Notes: a model not told the origin generated them from the letters alone. A stretch of 8,004 nt of DNA from Clostridiales bacterium (GCA_024695545.1 JAILHZ010000130.1:1-8004), one strand, 5' to 3'. Positions 1-6,901 are shown, numbered from the stretch's first letter. A program made the numbers and translations.

Positions 1-1498
1 CTGTGTACACGCGGCTCTCGCACTCAAGAAGATGGGATTCGAGTCCATCATCGTTAACTGCAACCCTGAGACAGTTTCCACCGACTATGACACTTCCGAC
101 AAGCTCTACTTCGAGCCGCTCACACTGGAAGATGTTCTTGCTATCCACGATAAGGAAAAGCCGCTCGGCGTTATCGCCCAGTTCGGCGGTCAGACACCTC
201 TGAACCTGGCAGCAGACCTGAAGAAGAACGGCGTTAACATTCTCGGTACCACACCGGAGACGATCGACCTCGCAGAGGACAGAGATCACTTCCGCGCTAT
301 GATGGACCGTCTCGGCATCCCGATGCCGGAGGCCGGCATGGCGGTTACCGTTGACGATGCTCTTACTATCGCCAACAAGATCGGTTATCCGGTCATGGTT
401 CGTCCTTCCTACGTTCTCGGCGGACGCGGCATGGAAGTCGTACACGACGACGAGATGATGCGCGTTTACATGAACGCTGCTGTAGGTGTTACACCTGACC
501 GTCCGATCCTCATCGACCGCTTCCTGCACCACGCAACAGAGTGCGAGGCAGATGCGATCTCCGACGGACAGAACTGCTTCGTTCCGGCTGTCATGGAGCA
601 CATCGAGCTTGCCGGCGTTCACTCCGGTGACTCCGCCTGCATCCTGCCTTCCAAGAACCTCACAGAGAAGCAGATCGCGACCATCAAGGATTACACCAGA
701 AAGATTGCGATCGAGATGAACGTACGTGGTCTCATGAACATGCAGTACGCGATCGAGGATGACGTAGTTTACGTTCTCGAAGCGAACCCGCGTGCTTCCC
801 GTACCGTACCGCTCGTATCCAAGGTCTGCGCAATCAACATGGTTAAGGTTGCCACCGAGATCATGACATCCGAGATCACCGGCAAGCCGTCTCCGGTTTC
901 CGAGCTCAAGGATAGAACGATCAACCACTACGGCGTTAAGGAAGCTGTCTTCCCGTTCAATATGTTCCAGGAAGTTGACCCGGTACTCGGACCGGAGATG
1001 AGATCCACCGGTGAAGTACTCGGTATCTCCTCTGACTTCGGCGAGGCATACTTCAAGGCTCAGGAAGCAACTCAGACAAGACTTCCGTCCGAGGGTAACG
1101 TTCTCCTTTCCGTTTGTGACCGTGATAAGGACGAACTCATCGACATCGCTAAGGCATTTGACGAGCTCGGATTCCATATCCTGGCTACAGGCAAGTCCTA
1201 TGAGATGATCAAGGAAGCCGGCATCGACGCAGAGCTCGTTAAGAAGCTCTACGAGGGCCGCCCGAACATCACAGATAAGATCACCAACGGTGAGATCCAG
1301 CTGATCATCAACACTCCTGCCGGAAAGACATCTGTCCACAACGACAGCTACATCCGTAAGGAAGCGATCCGCCACAGAGTACCGTACATCACCACAATGG
1401 CGGCTGCGAAGGCAAGCGCTGAGGGTATCAAGGCGTATAAGAACAACCCGAACTTCGCCGTGAAGTCTCTGCAGGATCACCACAAGGACATCATCTGA
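1..1498 (+). CDS. carB: Carbamoyl-phosphate synthase large subunit, C-terminal half (5' end outside window)
   Basis: The large subunit joins ammonia (released from glutamine by CarA), bicarbonate and two ATP into carbamoyl phosphate, the cytoplasmic precursor of pyrimidines and arginine. The frame is open from base 2 (first visible residues CVHAALALKKMGFE), so the true start lies left of the window; 498 residues are seen of a protein usually near 1070. The fragment covers the second (carbamate-phosphorylating) ATP-grasp half: NCNPETVSTDYDTSD near the start, FGGQTPLNLA at about 61-70, the glycine-rich VRPSYVLGGRGMEV at about 133-146, and the metal/ATP-binding LEANPRASRT at about 259-268. From about residue 363 it has the MGS-like allosteric domain (VLLSVCDRDKDE, ATGKS, LYEGRPNITDKI, IINTPAG), which binds UMP and ornithine in the E. 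coli enzyme. No frameshift is visible. It ends in TGA at 1496-1498 and is followed by a terminator, so it appears to be the last gene of its transcript. Confidence 0.97.
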   Translation, partial: CVHAALALKKMGFESIIVNCNPETVSTDYDTSDKLYFEPLTLEDVLAIHDKEKPLGVIAQFGGQTPLNLAADLKKNGVNILGTTPETIDLAEDRDHFRAMMDRLGIPMPEAGMAVTVDDALTIANKIGYPVMVRPSYVLGGRGMEVVHDDEMMRVYMNAAVGVTPDRPILIDRFLHHATECEADAISDGQNCFVPAVMEHIELAGVHSGDSACILPSKNLTEKQIATIKDYTRKIAIEMNVRGLMNMQYAIEDDVVYVLEANPRASRTVPLVSKVCAINMVKVATEIMTSEITGKPSPVSELKDRTINHYGVKEAVFPFNMFQEVDPVLGPEMRSTGEVLGISSDFGEAYFKAQEATQTRLPSEGNVLLSVCDRDKDELIDIAKAFDELGFHILATGKSYEMIKEAGIDAELVKKLYEGRPNITDKITNGEIQLIINTPAGKTSVHNDSYIRKEAIRHRVPYITTMAAAKASAEGIKAYKNNPNFAVKSLQDHHKDII

Positions 1499-1527
1499 TC
1501 CTTCGCGATAAAACTGACAACATCTGA

Positions 1528-1567
1528 AAAGGGGCTGCCTCAAAAAAGAGACAGCCCCTTTCCTTGT
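1528..1567 (+). terminator. Rho-independent terminator of carB
   Basis: A perfect 10-bp stem (AAAGGGGCTG at 1528-1537 with CAGCCCCTTT at 1552-1561) continues after one mismatch with CTC/GAG around a loop of six A. The T-rich run TTTCCTTGTTCT follows. It starts about 30 bp after the carB stop and should end that transcript. Because the 5' flank is A-rich it might work weakly in the other direction, but no minus-strand gene points at it. Confidence 0.9.
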
Positions 1568-1571
1568 TCTC

Positions 1572-1612
1572 TCTTTTGTTGGCGCAAACAGAGCAGATTC
1601 GCCAACAAAAGA
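1572..1612. repeat. Perfect 13-bp inverted repeat between carB and htrA
   Basis: TCTTTTGTTGGCG at 1572-1584 is the exact reverse complement of CGCCAACAAAAGA at 1600-1612, with a 15-nt spacer. It is separate from the carB terminator just upstream and has no T-run after either arm, so it does not look like a second classic terminator. It could be a protein-binding dyad, an RNA hairpin in a read-through transcript, or the remnant of a small mobile repeat. The dyad itself is certain; its role is unknown. Confidence 0.75.
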
Positions 1613-1643
1613 TGCAACATTCACTGAAAAAGGTCATATTGTC

Positions 1644-1691
1644 TCAAGTGTTGACTTTTCAGGGGCAGAATCGACAACAAACGATACAACA
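1644..1691. repeat. Decayed second copy of the 1572-1619 repeat unit, 72 bp downstream
   Basis: Shifting the first unit (1572-1619) by exactly 72 bp gives about 32 identities in 48 positions. The right half is best conserved: 1596-1619 against 1668-1691 matches at 20 of 24 positions, including CAACAAA and GAT-CAACA. The inverted repeat inside this copy has decayed to TGTTG/CAACA. A further short echo, ATTCGACA, is at 1719-1726. The rest of this non-coding stretch (1562-1787) holds no convincing open reading frame or RNA gene. Confidence 0.5.
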
Positions 1692-1780
1692 GGGCACAGA
1701 ACAGGGATTTTTCGCGGCATTCGACAGATTAAGGAGCGGATAAATGACTTTAAAGTTATTTTAATGTTGACGGGCTAGAG

Positions 1781-1786
1781 TATACT
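1781..1786 (+). promoter_or_regulatory. Possible -10 element of the htrA promoter
   Basis: TATACT at 1781-1786 is a good sigma-A-like -10 about 46 bp before the htrA start and would put transcription initiation near 1793. No good -35 stands 16-18 bp upstream (the region reads TTATTTTAATG), and TTGACG at 1767-1772 is only 8 bp away. The promoter may depend on an activator or use another sigma factor. Confidence 0.35.
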
Positions 1787-1787
1787 A

Positions 1788-1812
1788 CAAGGTAGATGAA
1801 GCGTTTACCTTG
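1788..1812. repeat. Inverted repeat CAAGGTA/TACCTTG over the predicted htrA start of transcription
   Basis: CAAGGTA at 1788-1794 is the exact reverse complement of TACCTTG at 1806-1812, with an 11-nt spacer. A third CAAGG follows at once (1813-1817 with the shared G, forming the palindrome CCTTGCAAGG at 1808-1817), just before the Shine-Dalgarno. It overlaps the predicted transcription start, so it could be an operator. In RNA the hairpin would end about 6 nt before the Shine-Dalgarno and might affect translation. Confidence 0.4.
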
Positions 1813-1817
1813 CAAGG

Positions 1818-1824
1818 AAAGGAG
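1818..1824 (+). promoter_or_regulatory. htrA ribosome binding site that decides the start codon
   Basis: AAAGGAG at 1818-1824 stands 7 nt before the ATG at 1832. The frame is open further up to an ATG at 1796, but that start has no Shine-Dalgarno and would place this purine-rich stretch inside the coding region. The start at 1832 (MSMNND) is therefore preferred. Confidence 0.75.
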
Positions 1825-1831
1825 ACGATGT

Positions 1832-3337
1832 ATGTCTATGAATAACGATAATAACTTCACCAATACATATGGAACCACTTCTGTTCCCGAGGGAAGCGCG
1901 CCGATGCGCCCCGGCTCTGAGTTCAAAACAGCCGGACAGTCCATGCAGCCGCCGATCCTCTCGCCATCAACGATCAACAGATCACCTGTGCTTCAGCCGG
2001 AAAACCCTTACCGGCTGGCATCTCCGTATACTTCGCACGCTGCTGCACCGCAGCTTAACCCGGGCACCTTTGCTTCTGCCACGCCGGCTCCGGCTGTAGC
2101 TCCGGTGGAAGCTCCCGGCAAGAAGAAAAAAGAGAAAGCGGAGAAAAGCACCTCATCTTCCGGGAAAAGACGTATCGCGGCAGCTGCCGTTGCTTTCTGT
2201 CTTCTCGGCGCAGGCCTCGGTGTCTGCGGAACTGTAGCGTATGGTCTGCACTGGGCAGATCAGGTGAAATCTGACGCAGTCGCTGCAGCGAAGAAGTCAG
2301 CACAGAAAGATTCTTCCAAAGTAAAATCGAAGGACTCCTCTACCGTTCTTCAGGGCGACCGCGACTATACTGTTCTGAATACGAACAGTGTTGATACCAG
2401 CCAGCAGCATACTGCGGCGGAGATCTATGCCGCAAATGTAAACTCGACCGTCGGTGTATCGACATCGATCGACTATAACTACTACGGTTATAAGACGACC
2501 GCTGCGGCAACCGGTTCCGGTTTTATCCTGACTGAGGACGGCTACATCGTGACGAACTATCACGTCATTGAAGACGCAAAAGAGGTCAAGGTAACCACTT
2601 ACGACAATACTACTTACGCGGCAACCATTATCGGCTACGACGAGAGCAACGATATCGCCGTTCTGAAGATCGATGCCAAGGGTCTTACCCCGGTCATCCT
2701 CGGCGACTCCGACAAGATGAATGTCGGTGACGATGTCGTCGCGATCGGTAACCCGCTCGGCGAGCTGACCTTCTCCCTGACAAAGGGCTGCATCAGCGCC
2801 TTGAACCGTGCAGTCACGATCAACGGCACATCGATGAACCTGATCCAGACAGACTGCGCCATCAACTCCGGTAACTCCGGCGGCGCACTCTTCAACATGT
2901 ACGGAGAGGTCATCGGCATTACCAATGCCAAGTATTCGAACAATGGTGCCGCCGACGCATCGATCGAGAGCATCTGCTTCGCGATCCCGATCAACAGCGT
3001 ACGCGACATCATCGAGAGTCTCGTTGAACAGGGATACGTTGAGAAGCCGTACATCGGTGTATATGCGGAGACGATCACCGCTCAGAACCAGTCGACATAC
3101 AATGTGGATGAGGGTGTCGGTATTCATGACATCATTCCCGACAGCCCGGCAGAGAGAGCCGGCATCAAAGCCGGAGACGTCATCATCGAGATCGATGGCG
3201 AAAAGATCACGGATATGTCCGAACTGAAAAGCCATATCAACGATGCCGGCATCGGCGGAAAACTCAAGCTGACGATCATCCGTAACGGGAAAGAGATGCA
3301 GATCGTTGTTGATGTAGAAGCAAATCAGACGTCCTGA
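1832..3337 (+). CDS. htrA: HtrA/DegP-family membrane-anchored serine protease with C-terminal PDZ domain
   Basis: Envelope quality-control protease (trypsin-like family S1C) that degrades or refolds damaged exported proteins outside the cytoplasmic membrane. The 501-residue product has a Pro/Ser/Thr-rich cytoplasmic tail (about 1-95), a Lys-rich patch (GKKKKEKAEK, 96-105) and one membrane segment (about 115-138, IAAAAVAFCLLGAGLGV onward). A charged linker follows, then the protease domain (about 195-395). The triad is visible: His244 in TNYHVIEDA, Asp274 in SNDIAVLKI and Ser349 in INSGNSGGAL. The single PDZ domain (about 405-495) contains YIGVYAE, GVGIHDIIPDSPAERAGIKAGD and IDGEKITDMSEL. Length and order match Gram-positive HtrA/HtrB/YyxA proteins. 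It seems to be transcribed alone, with non-coding sequence upstream and an opposing gene downstream. Regulation by an envelope-stress two-component system, as known for Bacillus htrA, is possible, but no such site can be identified here. The stop lies 13 bp inside the opposing comB-like gene. Confidence 0.93.
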   Translation: MSMNNDNNFTNTYGTTSVPEGSAPMRPGSEFKTAGQSMQPPILSPSTINRSPVLQPENPYRLASPYTSHAAAPQLNPGTFASATPAPAVAPVEAPGKKKKEKAEKSTSSSGKRRIAAAAVAFCLLGAGLGVCGTVAYGLHWADQVKSDAVAAAKKSAQKDSSKVKSKDSSTVLQGDRDYTVLNTNSVDTSQQHTAAEIYAANVNSTVGVSTSIDYNYYGYKTTAAATGSGFILTEDGYIVTNYHVIEDAKEVKVTTYDNTTYAATIIGYDESNDIAVLKIDAKGLTPVILGDSDKMNVGDDVVAIGNPLGELTFSLTKGCISALNRAVTINGTSMNLIQTDCAINSGNSGGALFNMYGEVIGITNAKYSNNGAADASIESICFAIPINSVRDIIESLVEQGYVEKPYIGVYAETITAQNQSTYNVDEGVGIHDIIPDSPAERAGIKAGDVIIEIDGEKITDMSELKSHINDAGIGGKLKLTIIRNGKEMQIVVDVEANQTS

Positions 3338-4053
3338 TAAAGGACCGGGATCTTCTCCGAGAAGAACCCGAGGTCATCTCTTCCGATACGAAGCACGAAC
3401 GGAAAGATGTCCTGCTGGATGCACATATAGTAATCCTTCTCCGGGAAGTGCTCGGAGAGAGAGGGGTCGAAGAACCTCTTGCCATCCAGGAATTTCAGAT
3501 CCTGCCGTCTTTGTTCAAAAGACGGCGGGATCTCTTTTTCATTTACATAAGCTTCGATATATTCCGCGCAGAGTTCATCCTCGGCAGCGGGAACCTTTGC
3601 CGAAGTACCCATCGCAACAATCGACACGGGGCGGGAACCGCCGCCTGCATGTTCACGGATATACTGCGCAACAGCACGCGCGTTTACAAGGCTTCCCGTA
3701 ATGATCTCGTCTGCCGCTCCCGCGTTGATGATCCCCTGCGTGCCTGCACTGGTCGTATGAATCACGACGCGTCCCCTGATTCTCTCGGCAGCCGCCTCGG
3801 CCTGGGACGGCGAATTACCGAAATCGAAACCCTCGATCTTAATCCCTTGACGCTCGCCGATCAGGACGGAACCCGGTATCTTCTCGTGTAGTGAAAACGC
3901 ATCCTCGACTGATCCGACAGGGCGCACCAGCGATGCGCCGAGATCGTAAAGATAGCACTCGAGGGAAAACGCACGGAATACGTCAATGATCACAGTCAGG
4001 CCTTTCGCCTGACGTGCTCCGTCCAGAAGATGAAGAATCGTGCAGTCGATCAT
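3325..4053 (-). CDS. ComB-family protein (2-phosphosulfolactate phosphatase-like)
   Basis: A 242-residue protein resembling the ComB family. The archaeal founder dephosphorylates 2-phosphosulfolactate in coenzyme M synthesis and needs Mg2+. Family motifs appear in order: VIIDVFRAFS (21-30, usual form VIDVLRAT), a GER-x-G-x-x-I-x-GFD-x-GNSP block (66-82), HTTSAGTQG (99-107, usual TTTNGT), GSLVNARAV (120-128) and AEDELCA (157-163). Many bacteria that make no coenzyme M carry homologues of unproven substrate, so the enzymatic name should not be read as a pathway assignment. The start ATG (4053-4051) overlaps the stop of the alpha-galactosidase gene as ATGA, with AAGGAG 5 nt upstream, so translation is probably coupled. 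It is the last gene of the minus-strand operon, and its final 13 bp overlap the end of htrA. Confidence 0.82.
   Translation of the reverse strand: MIDCTILHLLDGARQAKGLTVIIDVFRAFSLECYLYDLGASLVRPVGSVEDAFSLHEKIPGSVLIGERQGIKIEGFDFGNSPSQAEAAAERIRGRVVIHTTSAGTQGIINAGAADEIITGSLVNARAVAQYIREHAGGGSRPVSIVAMGTSAKVPAAEDELCAEYIEAYVNEKEIPPSFEQRRQDLKFLDGKRFFDPSLSEHFPEKDYYMCIQQDIFPFVLRIGRDDLGFFSEKIPVLYQDV
3504..3540 (+). terminator. Possible htrA terminator lying inside the opposing comB-like gene
   Basis: GCCGTCTTT (3504-3512) and AAAGACGGC (3518-3526) form a perfect 9-bp stem with a 5-nt loop. On the plus strand GGGATC and then the T-rich CTCTTTTTC follow. It begins 166 bp after the htrA stop and no better terminator lies between. 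The gap between stem and T-run is longer than ideal and the sequence also codes for the ComB-like protein (around FEQRRQD), so its role is uncertain. The minus strand has no T-run here. Confidence 0.35.
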
Positions 4054-6308
4054 TTCTTCTCCTTTATCAGATACAGTACCGACTGGAAATCACCATACAT
4101 GCACGGGATCACAAGTCCCGCATTCATCAGCGTGCTGCCATAGGCTTCCGCGACCGGAGATGCCTCTTCTTCGCCGTCCTTGATCTCGCTGGTGCTGACC
4201 TTCGTGACCTCATAACGCTTGTCCGGATCGAGCCCGCGAAGGAAGATCAGACGGTTCGGCCGGCACGGCTGGTTCATCATATGAACAAACGTCATGAGCA
4301 TCTCCGACTTATCCTTCGAGATGACGCCGTAGCAGTCATACAGGCCATTCTCGCGATAGGACGCGATACGGTAGTAATCGCCGTTTCTTATAAGGTCATT
4401 ATACGTATGGAAAAGCACTACCTGGCGGGAGATCAGTTTTCTCTCCTCATCGGTCAGTTTGGTTATATCCAGTTCATATCCGAAGGTGCCGGCAAGCGCT
4501 ACATGACCTCTGGTCATAAAGGGCACCGTTCTTCCCGTCACATGATTCGGGCAGATCGATACATGCGCACCGAGACAGGAAAGCGGATAAAGCGTCTCCG
4601 CGCCCTCCTGGATGCGGACTCTCTCAAATGCATCGGTATCATCGGAAGTCCAGATCTGCGGGCTGTAGTAGAGCATGCCGGCGTCAAATCTCGCGCCGCC
4701 GCTGCTGCAGTTCTCAACAAGCAGATCCGGAAAAGCCTGAAGCAGCCGCTCCTGAAGATCGTATACACCGAGTACGAAACGGTGCAGCAGCTCACCCTGC
4801 CTGCCGGCAGGAAGGTCCGCACTGTAAAGGTCAGAAAGATGGCGGTTCATATCCCACTTCACGTAAGCGACATTCGCCGTCTTTATGACATCGGAAATCA
4901 TGGAGATCAGGTAGTCGCGGACATCCTGTCTCGATACATCCAGCACGAGCTGGTTACGGCTTCTGGAAGGATCTCTTCCCGGAATGCTGATCGCCCAGTC
5001 CGGATGCGCACGATAGAGGTCGGAATCCGGCGAGACCATCTCCGGCTCAAACCAGACACCAAGCTTCATGCCCATCTCCGAGAGTCTGTCGCTCAGGAAC
5101 TTAAGGCCTCCGGGAAGTTTTTCCTCGTTGACGGTCCAGTCACCGAGACTCGTATTCGGATCATTTCTTCTTCCGAACCAGCCGTCGTCAACAACGAGCA
5201 TCTCGATGCCGCACTCAGCCGCCTGCTTCGCAATCGAAAGAAGCTTATCCATATCAAAGTCGAAGTACGTCGCTTCCCAGTTGTTGATCAGGATCGGACG
5301 CTTCATATTTCTGTACTTGCCGCGGATCAGATGTTCGCGGAAAAGATCGTGGAAGGAGCGGGTCATCTTGCCCAGGCCCTGATCGGAATACGTCATGACG
5401 GCCTCCGGCGAGTAGAAAACCTCGCCCGGCTTCAGGTTCCAGGTGAACTCCTCAGGATGGATACCCATCGATACGCGGATCTCATCATTCGGGCTCTTCT
5501 CGACCATCGAGCTGAAGTTGCCGGAATAAAGAAGATGCATGCCGAACACTTCACCGCTGTCCTGCGTGATGTCAGGCGATACGAGTCCGAGGAAACTCTG
5601 GGCACGGTTGCCGGTCTTGCCGCAGATTGAAGCGACTCCGGTCCTTCCAAACCCGATCGGGCGGATCTCTCTTGTAAACTCTCTTGCCCATGTCCCGTGG
5701 AACGTCAGAAGGTCGAAGGGTCTTCCCTTCCGGTCATTCGCGTGCATATCCATCGTCGCCGAAAGCACTCTCTGAAGGACTGTGTCAGTCGTACCTTCGT
5801 TTCTTACTTCCACTCTTCTCGCTATCACGTCGCATGCGTAAAAAGCACTGTAGTAGAGCGATACTTTAAGTCCTGTAAGCGGATCTTTCAGATCGATCTT
5901 AAGCGTAGAGATCTCCTCTTCCCCGGCAAACGTAGAAGGAAGCCCGGGCACAGGTGCTTTTCCCGACAAGATCTCATAGCCCTGATACCTAAGATCGACA
6001 CAGGAAGTACCATCCGGGAAAAGTGCTTTTAGCGCACCCTCACGCGAATCGCCCTTGCCCCAGCCCGGATACTCGAAGCGGGAGCAGTCCATGAAGACGA
6101 CCATCTCGGGTTCATGCTCCCGAAGTGCGTTCTCTGGCGCGAAAGCCGTCCGGTAGGAAAGGTCGAGGTCGCGGATTCGCGGACCATAATAGAAATGGCC
6201 TAAATATAGGCCATCTTTAACTGCGATTACATAACTCGTGTTCTCGGTATCGATGCGGAAGAACTTCTCTCCCGCACTTACCGAAATATTACAATCTGTT
6301 GTTTTCAT
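4050..6308 (-). CDS. Alpha-galactosidase, glycoside hydrolase family 36
   Basis: Retaining exo-alpha-galactosidase that releases galactose from raffinose-type oligosaccharides or melibiose; no signal peptide, so probably cytoplasmic and dependent on a sugar transporter not in this window. At 752 residues it has normal GH36 length. The N-terminal beta-sandwich (about 1-330) carries the typical opening YVIAVKDGLYLGHFYYG. The TIM barrel (about 335-640) carries RPILINNWEATYFDF, VVDDGWFG (372-379), GVWFEPEMV (417-425), the nucleophile Asp486 in YVKWDMNRH, ENCSSGGARFD (532-542) and the acid/base Asp556 in WTSDDTDA. The 70-residue distance between the two catalytic Asp equals that of the Geobacillus enzyme AgaA (D478/D548, from memory). 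A beta-rich C-terminal domain closes it. The start ATG lies inside the end of the lipoprotein gene (20-bp overlap) without a clear Shine-Dalgarno; an in-frame TGA three codons upstream excludes an earlier start. The stop overlaps the next gene as ATGA. Confidence 0.95.
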   Translation of the reverse strand: MKTTDCNISVSAGEKFFRIDTENTSYVIAVKDGLYLGHFYYGPRIRDLDLSYRTAFAPENALREHEPEMVVFMDCSRFEYPGWGKGDSREGALKALFPDGTSCVDLRYQGYEILSGKAPVPGLPSTFAGEEEISTLKIDLKDPLTGLKVSLYYSAFYACDVIARRVEVRNEGTTDTVLQRVLSATMDMHANDRKGRPFDLLTFHGTWAREFTREIRPIGFGRTGVASICGKTGNRAQSFLGLVSPDITQDSGEVFGMHLLYSGNFSSMVEKSPNDEIRVSMGIHPEEFTWNLKPGEVFYSPEAVMTYSDQGLGKMTRSFHDLFREHLIRGKYRNMKRPILINNWEATYFDFDMDKLLSIAKQAAECGIEMLVVDDGWFGRRNDPNTSLGDWTVNEEKLPGGLKFLSDRLSEMGMKLGVWFEPEMVSPDSDLYRAHPDWAISIPGRDPSRSRNQLVLDVSRQDVRDYLISMISDVIKTANVAYVKWDMNRHLSDLYSADLPAGRQGELLHRFVLGVYDLQERLLQAFPDLLVENCSSGGARFDAGMLYYSPQIWTSDDTDAFERVRIQEGAETLYPLSCLGAHVSICPNHVTGRTVPFMTRGHVALAGTFGYELDITKLTDEERKLISRQVVLFHTYNDLIRNGDYYRIASYRENGLYDCYGVISKDKSEMLMTFVHMMNQPCRPNRLIFLRGLDPDKRYEVTKVSTSEIKDGEEEASPVAEAYGSTLMNAGLVIPCMYGDFQSVLYLIKEKK
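4059..4064 (-). promoter_or_regulatory. Ribosome binding site of the ComB-like gene
   Basis: On the minus strand AAGGAG (plus-strand CTCCTT) stands 5 nt before the ATG at 4053-4051, inside the last codons of the alpha-galactosidase gene. With the ATGA stop/start overlap it points to translational coupling. Confidence 0.75.
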
Positions 6309-6780
6309 CTTCGATCATCCCGTTCACATAAGTATCGTTGATCATGTCCATGTCCTTGCAGAACGGAAGGGCATTGCTGATCTTCCAGCTGGATCCGGAC
6401 CGGATCATCGTCATCTGGCAGAAGAAAGAATTCGTATTTCTCTCGAACTTGAGCGTGATGCGGTATTCGATCTCCGTCTCGTACGTCACCGGATCGGTAT
6501 ACACCATCGTGACCTCGATGTTCGCATCTTTGTAAAGACGGGTGTCCATATTCGAAATGATGGGCTCGACCTTGGACTGTTCATCCTTGCCGATGTACTT
6601 CTTCACCGAAGCGTAATCGGCAATGAAAATACGGCGGATCAGATAATTACTGAGTTCCGTAGCTTCATTCTGAAAATCATCCTTCGTTCTTGTATCTTTT
6701 TTGCAGCCGCAAAGACCTGCAGTAACCGCCAGCAGCAGGAGAATTGCCACCAGCCGGATAACTCTCTTTGACCCTCTCAT
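6289..6780 (-). CDS. Small predicted lipoprotein of unknown function
   Basis: A 163-residue protein with a lipoprotein signal peptide: basic MRGSKRVIR, a hydrophobic LVAILLLLAVTAG core and the lipobox LCGC with Cys26 as the likely lipidated residue, followed by KKD. The mature part (about 137 residues) alternates helical and strand-like stretches (ATELSNYLIRRIF, ANIEVTMVYTDP, YETEIEYRITLKF, SSWKISNALPF). This could suit an NTF2-like/SnoaL-type small domain, but that is a guess from pattern only. The start at 6780 is chosen because GGAGG lies 4 nt upstream; the ATG at 6798 in the same frame has no Shine-Dalgarno and would swallow this site. It is first in the minus-strand operon and its 3' end overlaps the alpha-galactosidase start by 20 bp. 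It lacks the size of a sugar-binding protein, so a role in galactoside uptake is not supported. Confidence 0.8.
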   Translation of the reverse strand: MRGSKRVIRLVAILLLLAVTAGLCGCKKDTRTKDDFQNEATELSNYLIRRIFIADYASVKKYIGKDEQSKVEPIISNMDTRLYKDANIEVTMVYTDPVTYETEIEYRITLKFERNTNSFFCQMTMIRSGSSWKISNALPFCKDMDMINDTYVNGMIEDENNRL

Positions 6781-6784
6781 TTTT

Positions 6785-6789
6785 CCTCC
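6785..6789 (-). promoter_or_regulatory. Ribosome binding site deciding the lipoprotein start
   Basis: GGAGG on the minus strand (plus-strand CCTCC) is followed by AAAA and the ATG at 6780-6778. It favours this start over the ATG 18 bp further upstream. Confidence 0.7.
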
Positions 6790-6825
6790 ATATTCCATTC
6801 AGACAACCAATCTGTAAACTTCTTT

Positions 6826-6838
6826 TAACCCTAGGTTA
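6826..6838. promoter_or_regulatory. Small dyad TAACC-CTA-GGTTA at the predicted operon start of transcription
   Basis: TAACC (6826-6830) and GGTTA (6834-6838) are exact reverse complements around CTA. The dyad lies 2 bp downstream of the minus-strand -10 and covers the predicted transcription start near 6833, a position suited to a repressor operator. Such short dyads also occur by chance. Confidence 0.25.
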
Positions 6839-6839
6839 G

Positions 6840-6867
6840 ATTATACACCATATGATACAAACGTAAA
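6840..6867 (-). promoter_or_regulatory. Promoter of the lipoprotein/alpha-galactosidase/ComB-like operon
   Basis: On the minus strand a perfect TATAAT -10 (plus-strand 6840-6845) is preceded after 16 bp by TTTACG (plus-strand 6862-6867), a 4/6 match to TTGACA. Transcription would begin near 6833, giving an mRNA leader of about 53 nt before the lipoprotein ATG. Confidence 0.6.
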
Positions 6868-6901
6868 TATACCTAAAGTTGGAACGATTGTGAAAAAAGT
6901 G

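Noticed and set aside
1767..1786. TTGACG plus TATACT as a paired -35/-10 promoter
   Set aside because: The spacer is only 8 bp, too short for a sigma-70-type promoter; only the -10 was kept, with low confidence.
1796..1831. Upstream in-frame ATG adding 12 residues to HtrA
   Set aside because: It has no Shine-Dalgarno, and the extension would encode the strong AAAGGAG site that serves the ATG at 1832.
2297..3235. 312-codon minus-strand open frame opposite htrA
   Set aside because: It is a shadow of the HtrA protease and PDZ coding sequence. The product has no domain logic, and the plus-strand frame carries the full catalytic triad.
3241..3254. 14-bp perfect palindrome CGATGCCGGCATCG near the end of htrA
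   Set aside because: It lies in conserved PDZ coding sequence with GC-rich Asp-Ala-Gly-Ile codons and is not placed for termination or regulation; probably a coding coincidence.
4014..5630. 538-codon plus-strand open frame opposite the alpha-galactosidase
   Set aside because: It mirrors the GH36 codon structure, has no recognisable domain or Shine-Dalgarno, and the minus-strand frame shows all the GH36 catalytic motifs.
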